From NCBI GenBank assembly GCA_023434665.1, contig JAEYSM010000085.1, forward strand, positions 1 to 37,034: a stretch of 37,034 nucleotides of DNA, written 5' to 3'. The translations under genes and the position numbers were made by a program. The notes under the pieces were generated by a model. The model made no database searches, had not been told where the DNA came from, and was given only the letters and a program-made list of their open reading frames with translations. Below are positions 28,611-37,011 of this stretch, in pieces. The stretch comes from Bacteroidota bacterium. GTDB lineage: Bacteria > Bacteroidota > Bacteroidia > Bacteroidales > Lentimicrobiaceae. Positions within the stretch are counted from its first letter, which is position 1; each line of letters starts with the position of its first letter.

Positions 28611-29678
28611 TTATAATATTTTTTTTAAAACGCTAATCTTTTTAAGTCCAAAGCTCAACAAAGCCGATAGGGAAATACCTAGAATAGTAACTAATACAAA
28701 CTTGAGATTCGTATTCAGGTCTATTTTAGCCAAAAGCAGTTGCAAGGCTATTACAATTAGCAAATGGAACAAATAAATGCCATAAGAGTTATCAGATAGA
28801 AATTTCAAGAAATTATTCATCTGGTGAATTAATATTTTCGAAATGGTATAAATGCCGAGACACAATCCTACACAGAGAAAGGATTCAATTATAGATTCGC
28901 TCCACAAATTTGGAAATTGGTCATAAATTAGGTCTTTAAAAATGAATGTAAATAGCCCTAAAAAGAAATAAGAAAATGCTGTTATGGGTTTGATATCTTC
29001 GAGCCAATTGGTTTTATTAAACAGTGCACCTAATAAAAACAGACTTAAGTATTGTGGTAGGTGTGCTACTTCAACTGGGATTATCCAAGTAACCCAAACA
29101 TCTATGGGATAAACGCTTCTGACCCAAACATTAACTGGTATCAAGAAAAGCAAATAAAGCAGAGGAAACCAGAACTTAAATGTTTTTGCAAATTGAAATT
29201 TTACTTTAATTGATTTAACCAACGCTAGATAGATAAGAGAATATGCTAATAACGATGCTACAAACCAGAGGTGGCCAACTGATAGTGGTGGCTGTTTAAA
29301 ATGTAAATCTGCAATAAAGCTAAAAAAGTTGGTTTTATTTTCGCTTAAGAGGTGATGTAAAGGTCCAAAAATGCAAAAGATAAAGAATAGCAATGGAATT
29401 CCAAGTCTAAAGAATCTATCTTTTAAATACTTCTTGATAGATTTATTCTTAAGCGAAAAAAATGTAAAATATCCAGAGATGAAAAAATAAAAACCCATCA
29501 TGTAAGCTGCATTCAAAAAGAAAAAGGGTCTTAAATAATCTAATTTTGGGCTATCAGAAACTAACCAAACTCCGCCTGTATTTCCATAGGCCTGTCCTGA
29601 ATGATGAGCCACTACCATACAAGTCAGAAATACTTTAATGAAATCGATAAAAACGATTCTCTCTTTGACTTCATTCAT
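28611..29678 (-). CDS. Membrane-bound acyltransferase, family 3
   Basis: 355 residues with about ten membrane spans. The start RIVFIDFIKVFLTCMVVAHH carries the conserved His (H25/H26) of acyltransferase family 3, and YLKDRFFRLGIPLLF is the conserved Arg-rich loop after the third span. Later motifs include GHLWFVASLLAYSL and DNSYGIYLFH. Such enzymes add acetyl or other acyl groups to sugars of envelope polysaccharides or to small molecules; the acceptor cannot be told. It is AT-rich and lies between elements E and F, so I read it as the first cassette of the array. Confidence 0.9.
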   Translation of the reverse strand: MNEVKERIVFIDFIKVFLTCMVVAHHSGQAYGNTGGVWLVSDSPKLDYLRPFFFLNAAYMMGFYFFISGYFTFFSLKNKSIKKYLKDRFFRLGIPLLFFIFCIFGPLHHLLSENKTNFFSFIADLHFKQPPLSVGHLWFVASLLAYSLIYLALVKSIKVKFQFAKTFKFWFPLLYLLFLIPVNVWVRSVYPIDVWVTWIIPVEVAHLPQYLSLFLLGALFNKTNWLEDIKPITAFSYFFLGLFTFIFKDLIYDQFPNLWSESIIESFLCVGLCLGIYTISKILIHQMNNFLKFLSDNSYGIYLFHLLIVIALQLLLAKIDLNTNLKFVLVTILGISLSALLSFGLKKISVLKKIL

Positions 29679-29696
29679 ATACTATTTCAAAATATT

Positions 29697-29727
29697 TCTG
29701 CCATTACTTATACAAAATGTTGTGGGC
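29697..29727 (-). repeat. attC-like element E
   Basis: The minus strand reads GCCCACAACATTTTGTATAA and continues to AATGGCAG. GCCCACAAC is the exact reverse complement of the box at the other end of the lipoprotein gene (30916-30924). It lies 6 nt past the stop codon of that gene. The right-hand half seen in element F is missing, so the element looks worn. Confidence 0.45.
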
Positions 29728-29733
29728 TGAACA

Positions 29734-30864
29734 TTATTCTTTAATCTTAATTTCAAGATTATCAATCCATACTTTATCCATCTGTGTCTTTATATAAAAC
29801 ACCGCATTATTATCACTATCTGAAGTAAAAGTTCTATTATAAAACATCCACTCCATATCATTAATTATTCCAAAAGGACTTTGAGGAATCCACTCATCAA
29901 CCCAGTTGTAATCATAAATTGTAGTGGAAATTTTTTCTTCATTATTTTGATAGTAATAAAAATTGAACGGATACATCATATACCCAAAACCTGATAGTTT
30001 ATACCAAAACGAAATTGTATAGTCTCTATTTGCTTCAAGGTCAATTGTAATTGACATTTCATTCTCGGTTACGGGCCATCTGTCAATAGTTCCAGAAAGA
30101 TTATTATCAACAGTATCAATTTCTGAATTAAGCAAAACACACCCAAAACCTGCGTACATATTAATATTATCAATTGTAATATTTCCAGTTATATTCCAAT
30201 TGTTCAGGCTTTCAGAATTTTCAAAACTTCCTCCTGGAATTAAGTTTCTGTTAATGCTTGAAATATTAGCAATGTTACTTCCTCCCAATTGACCATATTC
30301 ATTTAATACAAAAACTCGAAGATACTTTTCTGATAAGTTTTCAAGTTGTATGCTTTTAACTGTGTCATTAATATCAATAGTTACATGCTCAAGTTGCCCT
30401 GTTGTTTCATCTAGTCCTGATGAAGTATGACTATATAGCTTATACTCACGAAAATCATCTGCTTGTGATTTATTCCATATAATGGTAGCCATATTAGTTA
30501 AACTATCCAAAATTATTGTATCAATCAAAACAGGATTTGGTAAAATCAACGATTGTAAGTTCAAGTCTTTATTCTGTAGTTCAATATCAAAAGATTTCTG
30601 AATAAAGCTATTGTCTGAGCTCTTTTTTTTAGTGTTTAAGGAATGACTTCCTTCTGGCACATTTTCTATTAAGAAATAACCTTCTGAATTAGTTATGGTT
30701 TTGTATTGCTCTAAACCATCAATATCAACTGTTGCATTTGCCAAAGGTTTTCCATCAGATTTTAGTATCCCGCTTACTTTGAAGTCAGTTTTTTCTTCAT
30801 CTTTTTGACATCCAATAAGGAAGATTAACGAAAAGATGATTAGCAGTAGATTAATAGTTTTCAT
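29734..30864 (-). CDS. Surface-type lipoprotein with carboxypeptidase-regulatory and carbohydrate-binding-like domains
   Basis: 376 residues. Lipobox LIGC with Cys19 at the cleavage site, followed by QKDEE. This is very close to the QKDDE-type lipoprotein export signal known from Capnocytophaga and other Bacteroidota, so the protein is expected on the outer face of the outer membrane. A carboxypeptidase-regulatory-like domain (about 28-95: GILKSDGKPLANATVDIDG, YFLIENVPEGSH) is followed by a fibronectin-like part (about 100-200). The last part (about 208-376) is a galactose-binding or CBM-like beta-sandwich (GGSFENSESLNNW, DYTISFWYK, VWIDNLEIKI). The ligand is unknown. The gene is flanked by perfectly complementary 9-bp boxes and is the clearest single cassette here. 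Confidence 0.85.
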   Translation of the reverse strand: MKTINLLLIIFSLIFLIGCQKDEEKTDFKVSGILKSDGKPLANATVDIDGLEQYKTITNSEGYFLIENVPEGSHSLNTKKKSSDNSFIQKSFDIELQNKDLNLQSLILPNPVLIDTIILDSLTNMATIIWNKSQADDFREYKLYSHTSSGLDETTGQLEHVTIDINDTVKSIQLENLSEKYLRVFVLNEYGQLGGSNIANISSINRNLIPGGSFENSESLNNWNITGNITIDNINMYAGFGCVLLNSEIDTVDNNLSGTIDRWPVTENEMSITIDLEANRDYTISFWYKLSGFGYMMYPFNFYYYQNNEEKISTTIYDYNWVDEWIPQSPFGIINDMEWMFYNRTFTSDSDNNAVFYIKTQMDKVWIDNLEIKIKE

Positions 30865-30915
30865 GTCATTTATTTTTTTTAAAGTTTGTGATTGAGTTCA
30901 CAGTCTGTTTGTTTT

Positions 30916-30964
30916 GCCCACAACGGTTGGCTGGTAAGTGTCGTGCACCATTTGTCGTGTGTAG
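30916..30964 (-). repeat. attC-like hairpin D
   Basis: On the minus strand it starts CTACACACGAC, 5 nt after the stop of the preceding frame, and ends CCAACCGTTGTGGGC. Imperfect pairing between ACACGACAAATGG and CCAACCGTTGTGG leaves bulges. The end box ACCGTTGTGGGC resembles ACCGTTATCGCC of element C. Its last nine bases pair exactly with element E. Confidence 0.5.
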
Positions 30965-30969
30965 TTCTT

Positions 30970-31579
30970 TTAATTCTCAATTAATATAATGCTGGATTTC
31001 CAATAAATCTTAAATATTTGAATCGTAAAAAGTATAGATATTAAAACAAAGGTTATCCCGATTGTATGAACAACATAATTTCCAAATCTTAAGGAGAGCA
31101 TATAAAAATCCCCGTATGATTCGAAAATAAATCCTGAATAGTTGTTCACAATATCATATAGAGGACTTAAAATAAGTAAAACTAAAATTAACCCTGTTAA
31201 TAACTTGTTCTTTAAGTAATTTTTTCTCAAAATCAAGAATCCAATTATAAGACATACAATGTCTCGCAAATATGGCATAATCCCTGAAACAAATGCTTGA
31301 GTATTATTCTCAAACTGTGAATTCACGTATGCAGTTTTGAAAATCTCCTTCTAAAAAAGCTGGAATTAATTGGTAATCGTTGATTATTGTTCCCGTAATC
31401 CACGAACCAAATAAATGACATGTCTCATGTAGAAAAGCATATGTAGAAATCCACAGAAGGTATAATAATACGATATAAAGACTATATTTCTTAAAACCCA
31501 ATTTATTACGCTGATAAAATAAGATAAGTGGCAGTAATATTAATAGAGTAATCTCTATTGTACTAATCATATCTGACAT
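30970..31579 (-). pseudogene. Frameshifted HExxH membrane protein (site-2-protease-like)
   Basis: Two overlapping frames, 31310-31579 (89 codons) and 30970-31326 (118 codons), are halves of one gene of about 202 codons. The first half has three hydrophobic stretches and ends FLHETCHLFGSWITG and EGDF. Its HETCH (H51, E52, H55) fits the HExxH zinc motif of membrane metallopeptidases. Reading on in the other frame gives KTAYVNSQFENN without a break. One extra base in the T run at about 31340-31343 explains the split, so it may be a recent mutation or a sequencing error. The second half has four more spans and PYLRD. Protease function is inference from the motif and membrane setting. Confidence 0.7.
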
Positions 31580-31643
31580 ATCATTTATTCAGTTTTCGTG
31601 TCATTTTACTTTCATTCTTTTCTCTAGTGGTGTAATTGCAATA

Positions 31644-33671
31644 CTAATTCATAATTATTATCCGCTGTGAGTGTAATTCTGACGATGCATAAATTTGCAA
31701 TATATAGAGTCCGGAAATCAAATCTTCAATATTTATTTCAAGATGATAATCATTCACAGTCATTTTTTTTACTATCTGCCCTTTCGTATTTACAATATGC
31801 ACTTTTGAAATTATTACAGGTGATGCGATACGAATGCTATTTGTAGCAGGATTGGGGAAAACCGAAAAATACGATATAGCAGCCTGGTCTTCCGAATCTG
31901 TTGTTATTGGGCAGGGGCGTTTCCACAGCCCTGTTCCATTTATTCCTGTATATAAATTTTCATCGTAGCCGAAAATAGAAAGCACTGGTGAGCCGTAAAG
32001 TCCATCGTTGATAGGCGTCCAACTTTCGCCATAATCAGAACTGAAATATATTTCTCCTAAATCTGTTCCAGCCAGCAAAGTGTCATTGTAAGCATTAAGT
32101 GCTCGTATTTCAGTTTGTGCAGGCATTCCTTCAGAAGCAGAAATCCATGTATTTCCGTTGTCTGAAGATTTAAATACACCCTCTGAACTGGTGCCTGCAA
32201 GAACATGTCCATTAAAATATTGAAGAGCAGTAATCCGGTTGTCAGCTAACCCATTATTCACCTGATACCATGAGGACCCGAAATTGCTGCTGCAATATAT
32301 CCCTGAATCTGAAGTTCCGGCAAAGAGATAAGTTCCATCTGAAGCAAGGGCAGTTATGTTCATGCACCCAAGTCCTGTGTTGACGGGATTCCAGTTGCTT
32401 CCATTGTTTGCTGAAACAAAAACACCCTCTTCGCCACTACCTGCAAATATTTTTCCGTTGCAGAATGTAAAACACTGAATCCAGCTGCTGGTCAGTCCTG
32501 TGTTGGAAGCCTGAAATGTAATCCCGTTATTAACAGATTTAAACACCCCAAGCATATCCGTACCTGCCAATACTATTGAGCCATTTGCAATTACAGAACG
32601 TATCTCAACCGTTCCTATGGTGGTTGACTTTGTCCAGGTTATACCGCTGTTGTTCGAAGTATAAAGACCTGCCCCGTGTGTTCCTGCAATGAGCGTTGAG
32701 CCACTGCTTACAAGATTCCCGACATTTGCTTTAAAAACAGTGCTGTTGTTGCATAAGGTCCAACTTGCCCCTTCATTGCTGCTTTTGTAGATGTGCCCAT
32801 TGCTTACTCCGGCATAAAGAACAGAGCCGTCATTACCTATAGCCCATATATCTGTTTCATTTAATCCTGTATTTATAGTTGTCCAGGTTTGCCCGGAGTC
32901 AGCAGATTTATATACACCGCCACCAAAAGCACCGGCATACAACACTCCGTTCATCTGTGTAAATCCCTTTACCCCTGGAATATATGTTGTCATTTGCGAC
33001 CAGGTGGTTGCACTATCAGCCGAAACATATACTCCGGCATAAATGGAGGAAGCAAACAATTTACCATTAAAATGGATGATTGATCCAACACTCGTCTGAG
33101 TAAATCCGTTATTGGCAGGGGTCCATGTATCGCCCATGTCCGTTGACCTGTAAATGCCGTCCAGGTAAGTTCCGGCATAAAGATTTACTCCGTCAGTTTC
33201 CAACCAGTATATGTATTTTGCTGGTATTCCGTTGTTTACTTCAGTCCACGTGTCCCCACCATCAGTGGAGCGGAATATACCACGTAAATAGGTTCCCGCA
33301 AAAAGCACATTGTTGCATTCTACGATAGTTTTAACATATTTGCCTTTGAGCTCAGTTCCTGCCGGCTCCCAGTCAATGCCCTGGTTGTTTGTGCGAAAAA
33401 CATTTTCATCTGTGGATACAAAAACATATCCTCCTACCCGTGCCAACGATTTGGTATCACAGCTTTTTAATCCATTATTACGAAAAGTCCATGAAGAACC
33501 ATGATTCTCCGAGACAAGCACTCCACCAGACGTTGCAGCATAAATGCAATAGCTGTCGGAAATAAAATCCCTTACATATCCGCCTGTTGGGCAATTCACA
33601 GGTTGCCACTGAGCAACTGCAATGTTAATCATCAGGCAGCAAAAAAAGAATATTAGATAAGCTTTTTTCAT
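31644..33671 (-). CDS. T9SS-secreted Asp-box beta-propeller protein
   Basis: The frame opens at 33695, but the Met at 33671 begins the signal peptide MKKAYLIFFFCCLMINIAVA, giving 675 residues. I count thirteen Asp-box motifs of the form S.D.G.TW (for example STDGGDTW, SADSGQTW, SSDNGNTW), spaced about 40-45 residues, each followed by an NNG or NTG turn and a YAGT or FAGT strand. This predicts one or two large beta-propellers of the sortilin/sialidase-like type, but without sialidase catalytic residues that I can identify. The last 75 residues are a T9SS type A sorting domain (YFSVFPNPATNSIRI, GLYILQI). Base composition is visibly less AT-rich than in the genes on either side. No attC-like box follows its stop, so it may not be a cassette of its own. 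Confidence 0.9.
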   Translation of the reverse strand: MKKAYLIFFFCCLMINIAVAQWQPVNCPTGGYVRDFISDSYCIYAATSGGVLVSENHGSSWTFRNNGLKSCDTKSLARVGGYVFVSTDENVFRTNNQGIDWEPAGTELKGKYVKTIVECNNVLFAGTYLRGIFRSTDGGDTWTEVNNGIPAKYIYWLETDGVNLYAGTYLDGIYRSTDMGDTWTPANNGFTQTSVGSIIHFNGKLFASSIYAGVYVSADSATTWSQMTTYIPGVKGFTQMNGVLYAGAFGGGVYKSADSGQTWTTINTGLNETDIWAIGNDGSVLYAGVSNGHIYKSSNEGASWTLCNNSTVFKANVGNLVSSGSTLIAGTHGAGLYTSNNSGITWTKSTTIGTVEIRSVIANGSIVLAGTDMLGVFKSVNNGITFQASNTGLTSSWIQCFTFCNGKIFAGSGEEGVFVSANNGSNWNPVNTGLGCMNITALASDGTYLFAGTSDSGIYCSSNFGSSWYQVNNGLADNRITALQYFNGHVLAGTSSEGVFKSSDNGNTWISASEGMPAQTEIRALNAYNDTLLAGTDLGEIYFSSDYGESWTPINDGLYGSPVLSIFGYDENLYTGINGTGLWKRPCPITTDSEDQAAISYFSVFPNPATNSIRIASPVIISKVHIVNTKGQIVKKMTVNDYHLEINIEDLISGLYILQIYASSELHSQRIIIMN

Positions 33672-33761
33672 TGAAAGAGCATTGGTATTATTCATTTTAA
33701 CTTAAAATTTCACAATGGTTTACTTCTCAATTTTCTTTGTCGTTGTCTGCTTCTTACACTT

Positions 33762-33845
33762 GGCGATAACGGTCAAGTATAAGCTTAGTGCGCCGAGCTA
33801 TTTACTGTCAGTCTCTCCAAAGTTTATTAGCTCGTGTTAGCGTGC
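33762..33845 (-). repeat. attC-like hairpin C
   Basis: On the minus strand it starts GCACGCTAAC, inside which lies the TAA stop of the upstream gene, and ends GACCGTTATCGCC. CGAGCTA and TAGCTCG form a perfect 7-bp arm inside. The start box is the inverted copy, 9 of 10 bases, of the end box of element B. Confidence 0.5.
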
Positions 33846-34724
33846 GTATTTATTTTTCATGCTTTCGTCAAAGATAATGGTTAAGTTCCTACTAACAATT
33901 TGTCCTCTTTGATATATAACATCCCAATCTGGTATTAATTCAGCAATACGAATTGCTTCTTTGAAATATACATTATTTCTGTCAGAAATTAGAGAACATG
34001 AATCTAACACATACGTGTAATCACTAAGCAAACTATCTATTTGACCTTCTTGATTGGGTTGAATCCCAATCGATACTTGAATATGCTTATTTTTTAGGTC
34101 GGGAAGATTTTTCCAATTAATTTGAGAATAAATAAAATCTAAATAGTTTTTTGGATTTGGGTCGGTAGTGAATTTGGATTTCCTTGCTATATAATTTTTA
34201 TAAGTTCTAGATTCAACCAGTTTACCATCTTTAGTTTCAATGATTGTTTCAGTTTCATAAATTGATTTATAATCTAAATGCACATATTCTATACATTCTC
34301 CTTTGGGAACAACTAATTTGTCGGTTACCCAGTTTGCAAAAAGCAAATTATCTTGTATTTCTTTCCCGAATATTTTTTTCAAGTCAACTCTTACCTTATT
34401 ATCATGACAAGCATAAATATTACTTAAATATAATTTGTCATTTATTATTGTCCATTCAGCAATATAACCTCTCCAACAAGCAGTTGAATTCATAGTTTCT
34501 ACTACTTCGGCTTCATATTTTTTTGGGTATAACCTTCTCTCTTCAGCCAATAATAAAGAGTCAATAATTTTTGAGAGTTCATCCTTGTCAGCGCGTAATT
34601 CAAGTGGATTGGAAAAAAGTGTAAGAGTGTCTTTTTCCCAAATTAGAATATCACCGACCTGACTAGTTGCATTCGCTGTCAGAGAGATAAAGAGGAATAG
34701 TAGTATGCTCAGTTTTCTTGTCAT
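33837..34724 (-). CDS. Exported protein with TonB-C-terminal-like end, function unknown
   Basis: The frame opens at 34733; I prefer the ATG at 34724 because the signal peptide MTRKLSILLFLFISLTANA starts there (295 residues). The middle part has several cysteines (TACWRGYIAEW, IYACHDNK, KGECIEY) that could form disulfides. The last 80 residues (IQVSIGIQPNQEGQIDSLL, then EAIRIAELIPDWD..Y.RGQ....LTIIF) follow the pattern of the TonB C-terminal domain, but there is no membrane anchor or Pro-rich arm. Its stop codon lies inside the core box of element C, and its start follows the end box of element B by 5 nt, so nearly the whole cassette is coding. Confidence 0.8.
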   Translation of the reverse strand: MTRKLSILLFLFISLTANATSQVGDILIWEKDTLTLFSNPLELRADKDELSKIIDSLLLAEERRLYPKKYEAEVVETMNSTACWRGYIAEWTIINDKLYLSNIYACHDNKVRVDLKKIFGKEIQDNLLFANWVTDKLVVPKGECIEYVHLDYKSIYETETIIETKDGKLVESRTYKNYIARKSKFTTDPNPKNYLDFIYSQINWKNLPDLKNKHIQVSIGIQPNQEGQIDSLLSDYTYVLDSCSLISDRNNVYFKEAIRIAELIPDWDVIYQRGQIVSRNLTIIFDESMKNKYAR

Positions 34725-34729
34725 AATAT

Positions 34730-34868
34730 GCACGCTATCGCCTTGGCGGTATGAAACGTTGGGGAGTTCGGAGCTACTTCACTATCAAGTTACAATGAAC
34801 TTTGATGCGAGAACCGAGGCTCGAATAACCACTACGCCCCCAATGTTTTATGACCGCGTGTTATGCGC
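34730..34868 (-). repeat. attC-like hairpin B, long form
   Basis: The arms 34746-34764 and 34838-34857 pair over about 19 bp with a few bulges (GCGGTATGAAACGTTGGGG against CCCCAATGTTTTATGACCGC). Inner arms pair TTCGAGC with GCTCCGAA and ATCAAAGTT with AACTTGAT. The minus strand starts GCGCATAAC, 6 nt after the preceding stop, and ends GATAGCGTGC. The sequence is clearly related along its length to element A. Confidence 0.6.
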
Positions 34869-34873
34869 TTTTA

Positions 34874-35791
34874 TTATTGTATCTCAATTATTCTTTCTTC
34901 AAAATTTGTCACTCCTTCAGCTTTCACTTCTTTGGTTTCTACAGAATAAATTATCCAACCTGAGCCATGAATTCTTGAAGCTATCCAAATATCATTTGTC
35001 ATCGGAGGAATATCTTCTTTTTTAGGTGCTGGCACTTTCAACGTTTCTGACATTTTTACCAAATAATCAAATGTTGCATTAGTAAGCTGTTCTGAATCTA
35101 CAGACTGTTGCATTCTAATTATAAAGTTGTTATTATCTGGATTTAGCTCATCAAGCCAGAGAGTTACTTTCATATCAAATGGGTCTCCACCATACAAATT
35201 AGCAGCTTGCATGTTAGCATTAATCTCTTCGCCCAACTCATATTTTCCGCCATGAAATGTATAATATTGCTGCATTTCCTTTACAGCTCCGAGCTCAATC
35301 GACTGTTTTGTGCTGTACATTACTTCAACTTGATTAATAAATTTATCCATATTAGGAATGCTTTTAGTTTCTTTTTTCATGAGTTTCGTTGCTTTTAAAA
35401 TGTAATCCCTAACCTCTTTCCAATTGACCACTTCTTGAAACGCTCCTAATTCATCAGTCCGTATTCTAACAGTCATATCCTCTATTATTGAAGACAGTTT
35501 TTGAATTAATTCATTGTCTGATTGAATTTCATAATCTCTATAAAACCAATCAATCAGATATGAATTTGCTGTTGAATCTACAATTGTCATATCAACTGCA
35601 TATTTGTAAAATTCTCTTGCGGTTGTGTCAGAATCTTTGATTTGAAATTTCTCTTGTGTGATAATATACGTTTGTTTTTCATTCATATCCCAGTATCCAA
35701 TCACCTGAGCAGTTGAATCATTCATATTAATCTGTCCAAAAGTACTAACACTCATAAAAATTGCTAATCCTAAAATACTTAGTTTTCTCAT
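34874..35791 (-). CDS. Exported protein of unknown function
   Basis: 305 residues. Signal peptide MRKLSILGLAIFMSVSTFGQ. The rest is soluble, rich in charged and polar residues, with mixed alpha and beta character (YWDMNEKQTYIITQEKFQI, EMQQYYTFHGGKYELGEEIN, IWIASRIHGSGWIIYS). There are no cysteines and no motif I recognise. It is probably periplasmic. It lies as a single gene between hairpin elements A and B and is AT-rich, consistent with a cassette. Here the end boxes on its two sides do not match each other. Confidence 0.8.
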   Translation of the reverse strand: MRKLSILGLAIFMSVSTFGQINMNDSTAQVIGYWDMNEKQTYIITQEKFQIKDSDTTAREFYKYAVDMTIVDSTANSYLIDWFYRDYEIQSDNELIQKLSSIIEDMTVRIRTDELGAFQEVVNWKEVRDYILKATKLMKKETKSIPNMDKFINQVEVMYSTKQSIELGAVKEMQQYYTFHGGKYELGEEINANMQAANLYGGDPFDMKVTLWLDELNPDNNNFIIRMQQSVDSEQLTNATFDYLVKMSETLKVPAPKKEDIPPMTNDIWIASRIHGSGWIIYSVETKEVKAEGVTNFEERIIEIQ

Positions 35792-35822
35792 TATTAATTT
35801 TCTATTTGTTTATTTAATTAGG

Positions 35823-35936
35823 GTTAGTTGCCGATTCCGAAGCACTTTCTTATCAAGGTGCAACTACTTTCGATTCGAGCTGTACATCTTGAATACCCAC
35901 TGCACCGGCGATTAAATATACCGCTTGTCAGCGTGC
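35823..35936 (-). repeat. attC-like hairpin A, long form
   Basis: TTAGTTGCCG (35824-35833) pairs with CGGCGATTAA (35906-35915), allowing G-T pairs. The minus strand starts GCACGCTGAC, 10 nt past the preceding stop. Shared with element B: AGTGG, TATTC, a CTCG..TC block, TTG.A.CTTGATA and AAGT..T.CG.A. The shared stretch is about 100 nt long. Confidence 0.55.
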
Positions 35937-35946
35937 CGTTTTTTAT

Positions 35947-36459
35947 TTAAAATTTTACTTTATCTTTCTTGCAATAATTTACAGGGTCACATCCAGTTCT
36001 TTCCCCACCTATCAAAGCAACTCCTTTTCTTTCTTTTTTTATCATTTTCTTTGTAGCAACTCCATATAAAATCGGAACAACTTCATCAATCATTCCGCAT
36101 ATTGGACAAGTTTCTGGATGACCTAATATATGATATTCACATTCGGATAAGAAGAACTTCAAATTCAAATCCTTTCCAGGTTCAACAACTATATTATTAA
36201 TTGTAGTATCCTTATATCCAGTTAATTTAATTCCAAATGAATACTTTCCTGAGACAAGATTTTTAATTTCAAAAAATCCACTTGTGTCAGAAACAGTCAT
36301 GTAATTGGTCTCAAACATTATAATATTTGCACCAATAACAGGTTCTTTTGAGACTTTATCAAAAACATATCCGCTAATAATTCCATTTTGGGAAAATCCT
36401 TTATTAGCAATAAGAATCAGGATTAGAATAAAGGCTATCGTTTTTATTCTTATTATCAT
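35947..36459 (-). CDS. Exported carboxypeptidase-regulatory protein with Cys-rich CPICG tail
   Basis: The frame extends to a TTG at 36549, but the ATG at 36459 starts the signal peptide MIIRIKTIAFILILILIANK, giving 170 residues. Residues about 27-110 are a carboxypeptidase-regulatory-like beta-sandwich (ISGYVFDKVSKEPVIGANI, GFFEIKNLVSGKYSFGIKL, GYKDTTINNIVV). The tail (about 112-170) has CEYH, HPETCPICG, PILYG, ALIGG, TGCDP and YCKKD. That pattern occurs in small zinc-ribbon-like proteins, so the tail probably binds a metal or is disulfide-bonded outside the cell. This fusion is unusual. The gene lies in the same putative cassette as the rhuM-like remnant. Confidence 0.78.
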   Translation of the reverse strand: MIIRIKTIAFILILILIANKGFSQNGIISGYVFDKVSKEPVIGANIIMFETNYMTVSDTSGFFEIKNLVSGKYSFGIKLTGYKDTTINNIVVEPGKDLNLKFFLSECEYHILGHPETCPICGMIDEVVPILYGVATKKMIKKERKGVALIGGERTGCDPVNYCKKDKVKF

Positions 36460-36541
36460 CGTCTTTCTAAATTCAGTGTTGGGTTCAAATGCATAAGTCA
36501 TTATTTTGGTCTTTCTCTGAGTATATTTCATTTTTAAAGGA

Positions 36542-36966
36542 TTAATCAAAATAGTTCATTTGTGTCAATTCGTTTTCTTTGGTTAATCTTCTTTCATTTA
36601 AAGAGAAGCCTTGAATTAAGTGATCTTTTAAAATTTTGTTTGCCCAAATTCTAAATTCGGTCCTCTTTTTGAATTTACACGATACCCGACAGCTATGATG
36701 ATATCAAGATTATAGAATTTAATTTTTCTGGTTATTTCTCTGTCACCTTCTTTTTGAACTTGTGCAATTTTTGCACAAGTTGAATTTTCTTCTAATTCAT
36801 TGGATTTATAAATATTCGGAATATGCCGATTAAGCGATGTTCTATCTGTTTCAAATAATTATTCAAGCTGATATTGATTAAGCCAAACTGTTTGATCTTC
36901 AAGCTTAACTTCAATTTCAGTTTTCCCATCTTTTGAAGTTAAGATTTGAATTTCTGATTTATTCAT
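36542..36966 (-). pseudogene. RhuM-family gene remnant (in-frame stop, frameshift, truncated)
   Basis: Reading from the ATG at 36966 gives MNKSEIQILTSKDGKTEIEV and LEDQTVWLNQYQLE, which fit the start of RhuM-family proteins, known from virulence islands and often beside restriction-modification genes. A TAA at 36859-36861 breaks the frame within the expected QL.ELFETDR. After it comes RTSLNRHIPNIYKSNELEEN and AKIAQVQKEGDREITRKIKF, then YRVNSKRG, where a lost base near 36655-36665 shifts the frame. The other frame continues TEFRIWANKILKDHLIQGFS and stops at 36542. The usual C-terminal half is missing. Three lesions make it a clear pseudogene. Confidence 0.8.
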
Positions 36967-37011
36967 CTGGTTTTTTCTCTAAAACTACAAATATTATTTC
37001 GTCTTGATAAT

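Noticed and set aside
31580..31643. Further attC-like element between the propeller gene and the HExxH gene
   Set aside because: No core box and no hairpin; the 64 bases are plain AT-rich spacer.
36764..36784. Perfect palindrome CTTGTGCAA-AAA-TTGCACAAG
   Set aside because: It lies in the coding part of the RhuM-like remnant (residues AKIAQVQ) and is explained by codons; no sign of an operator.
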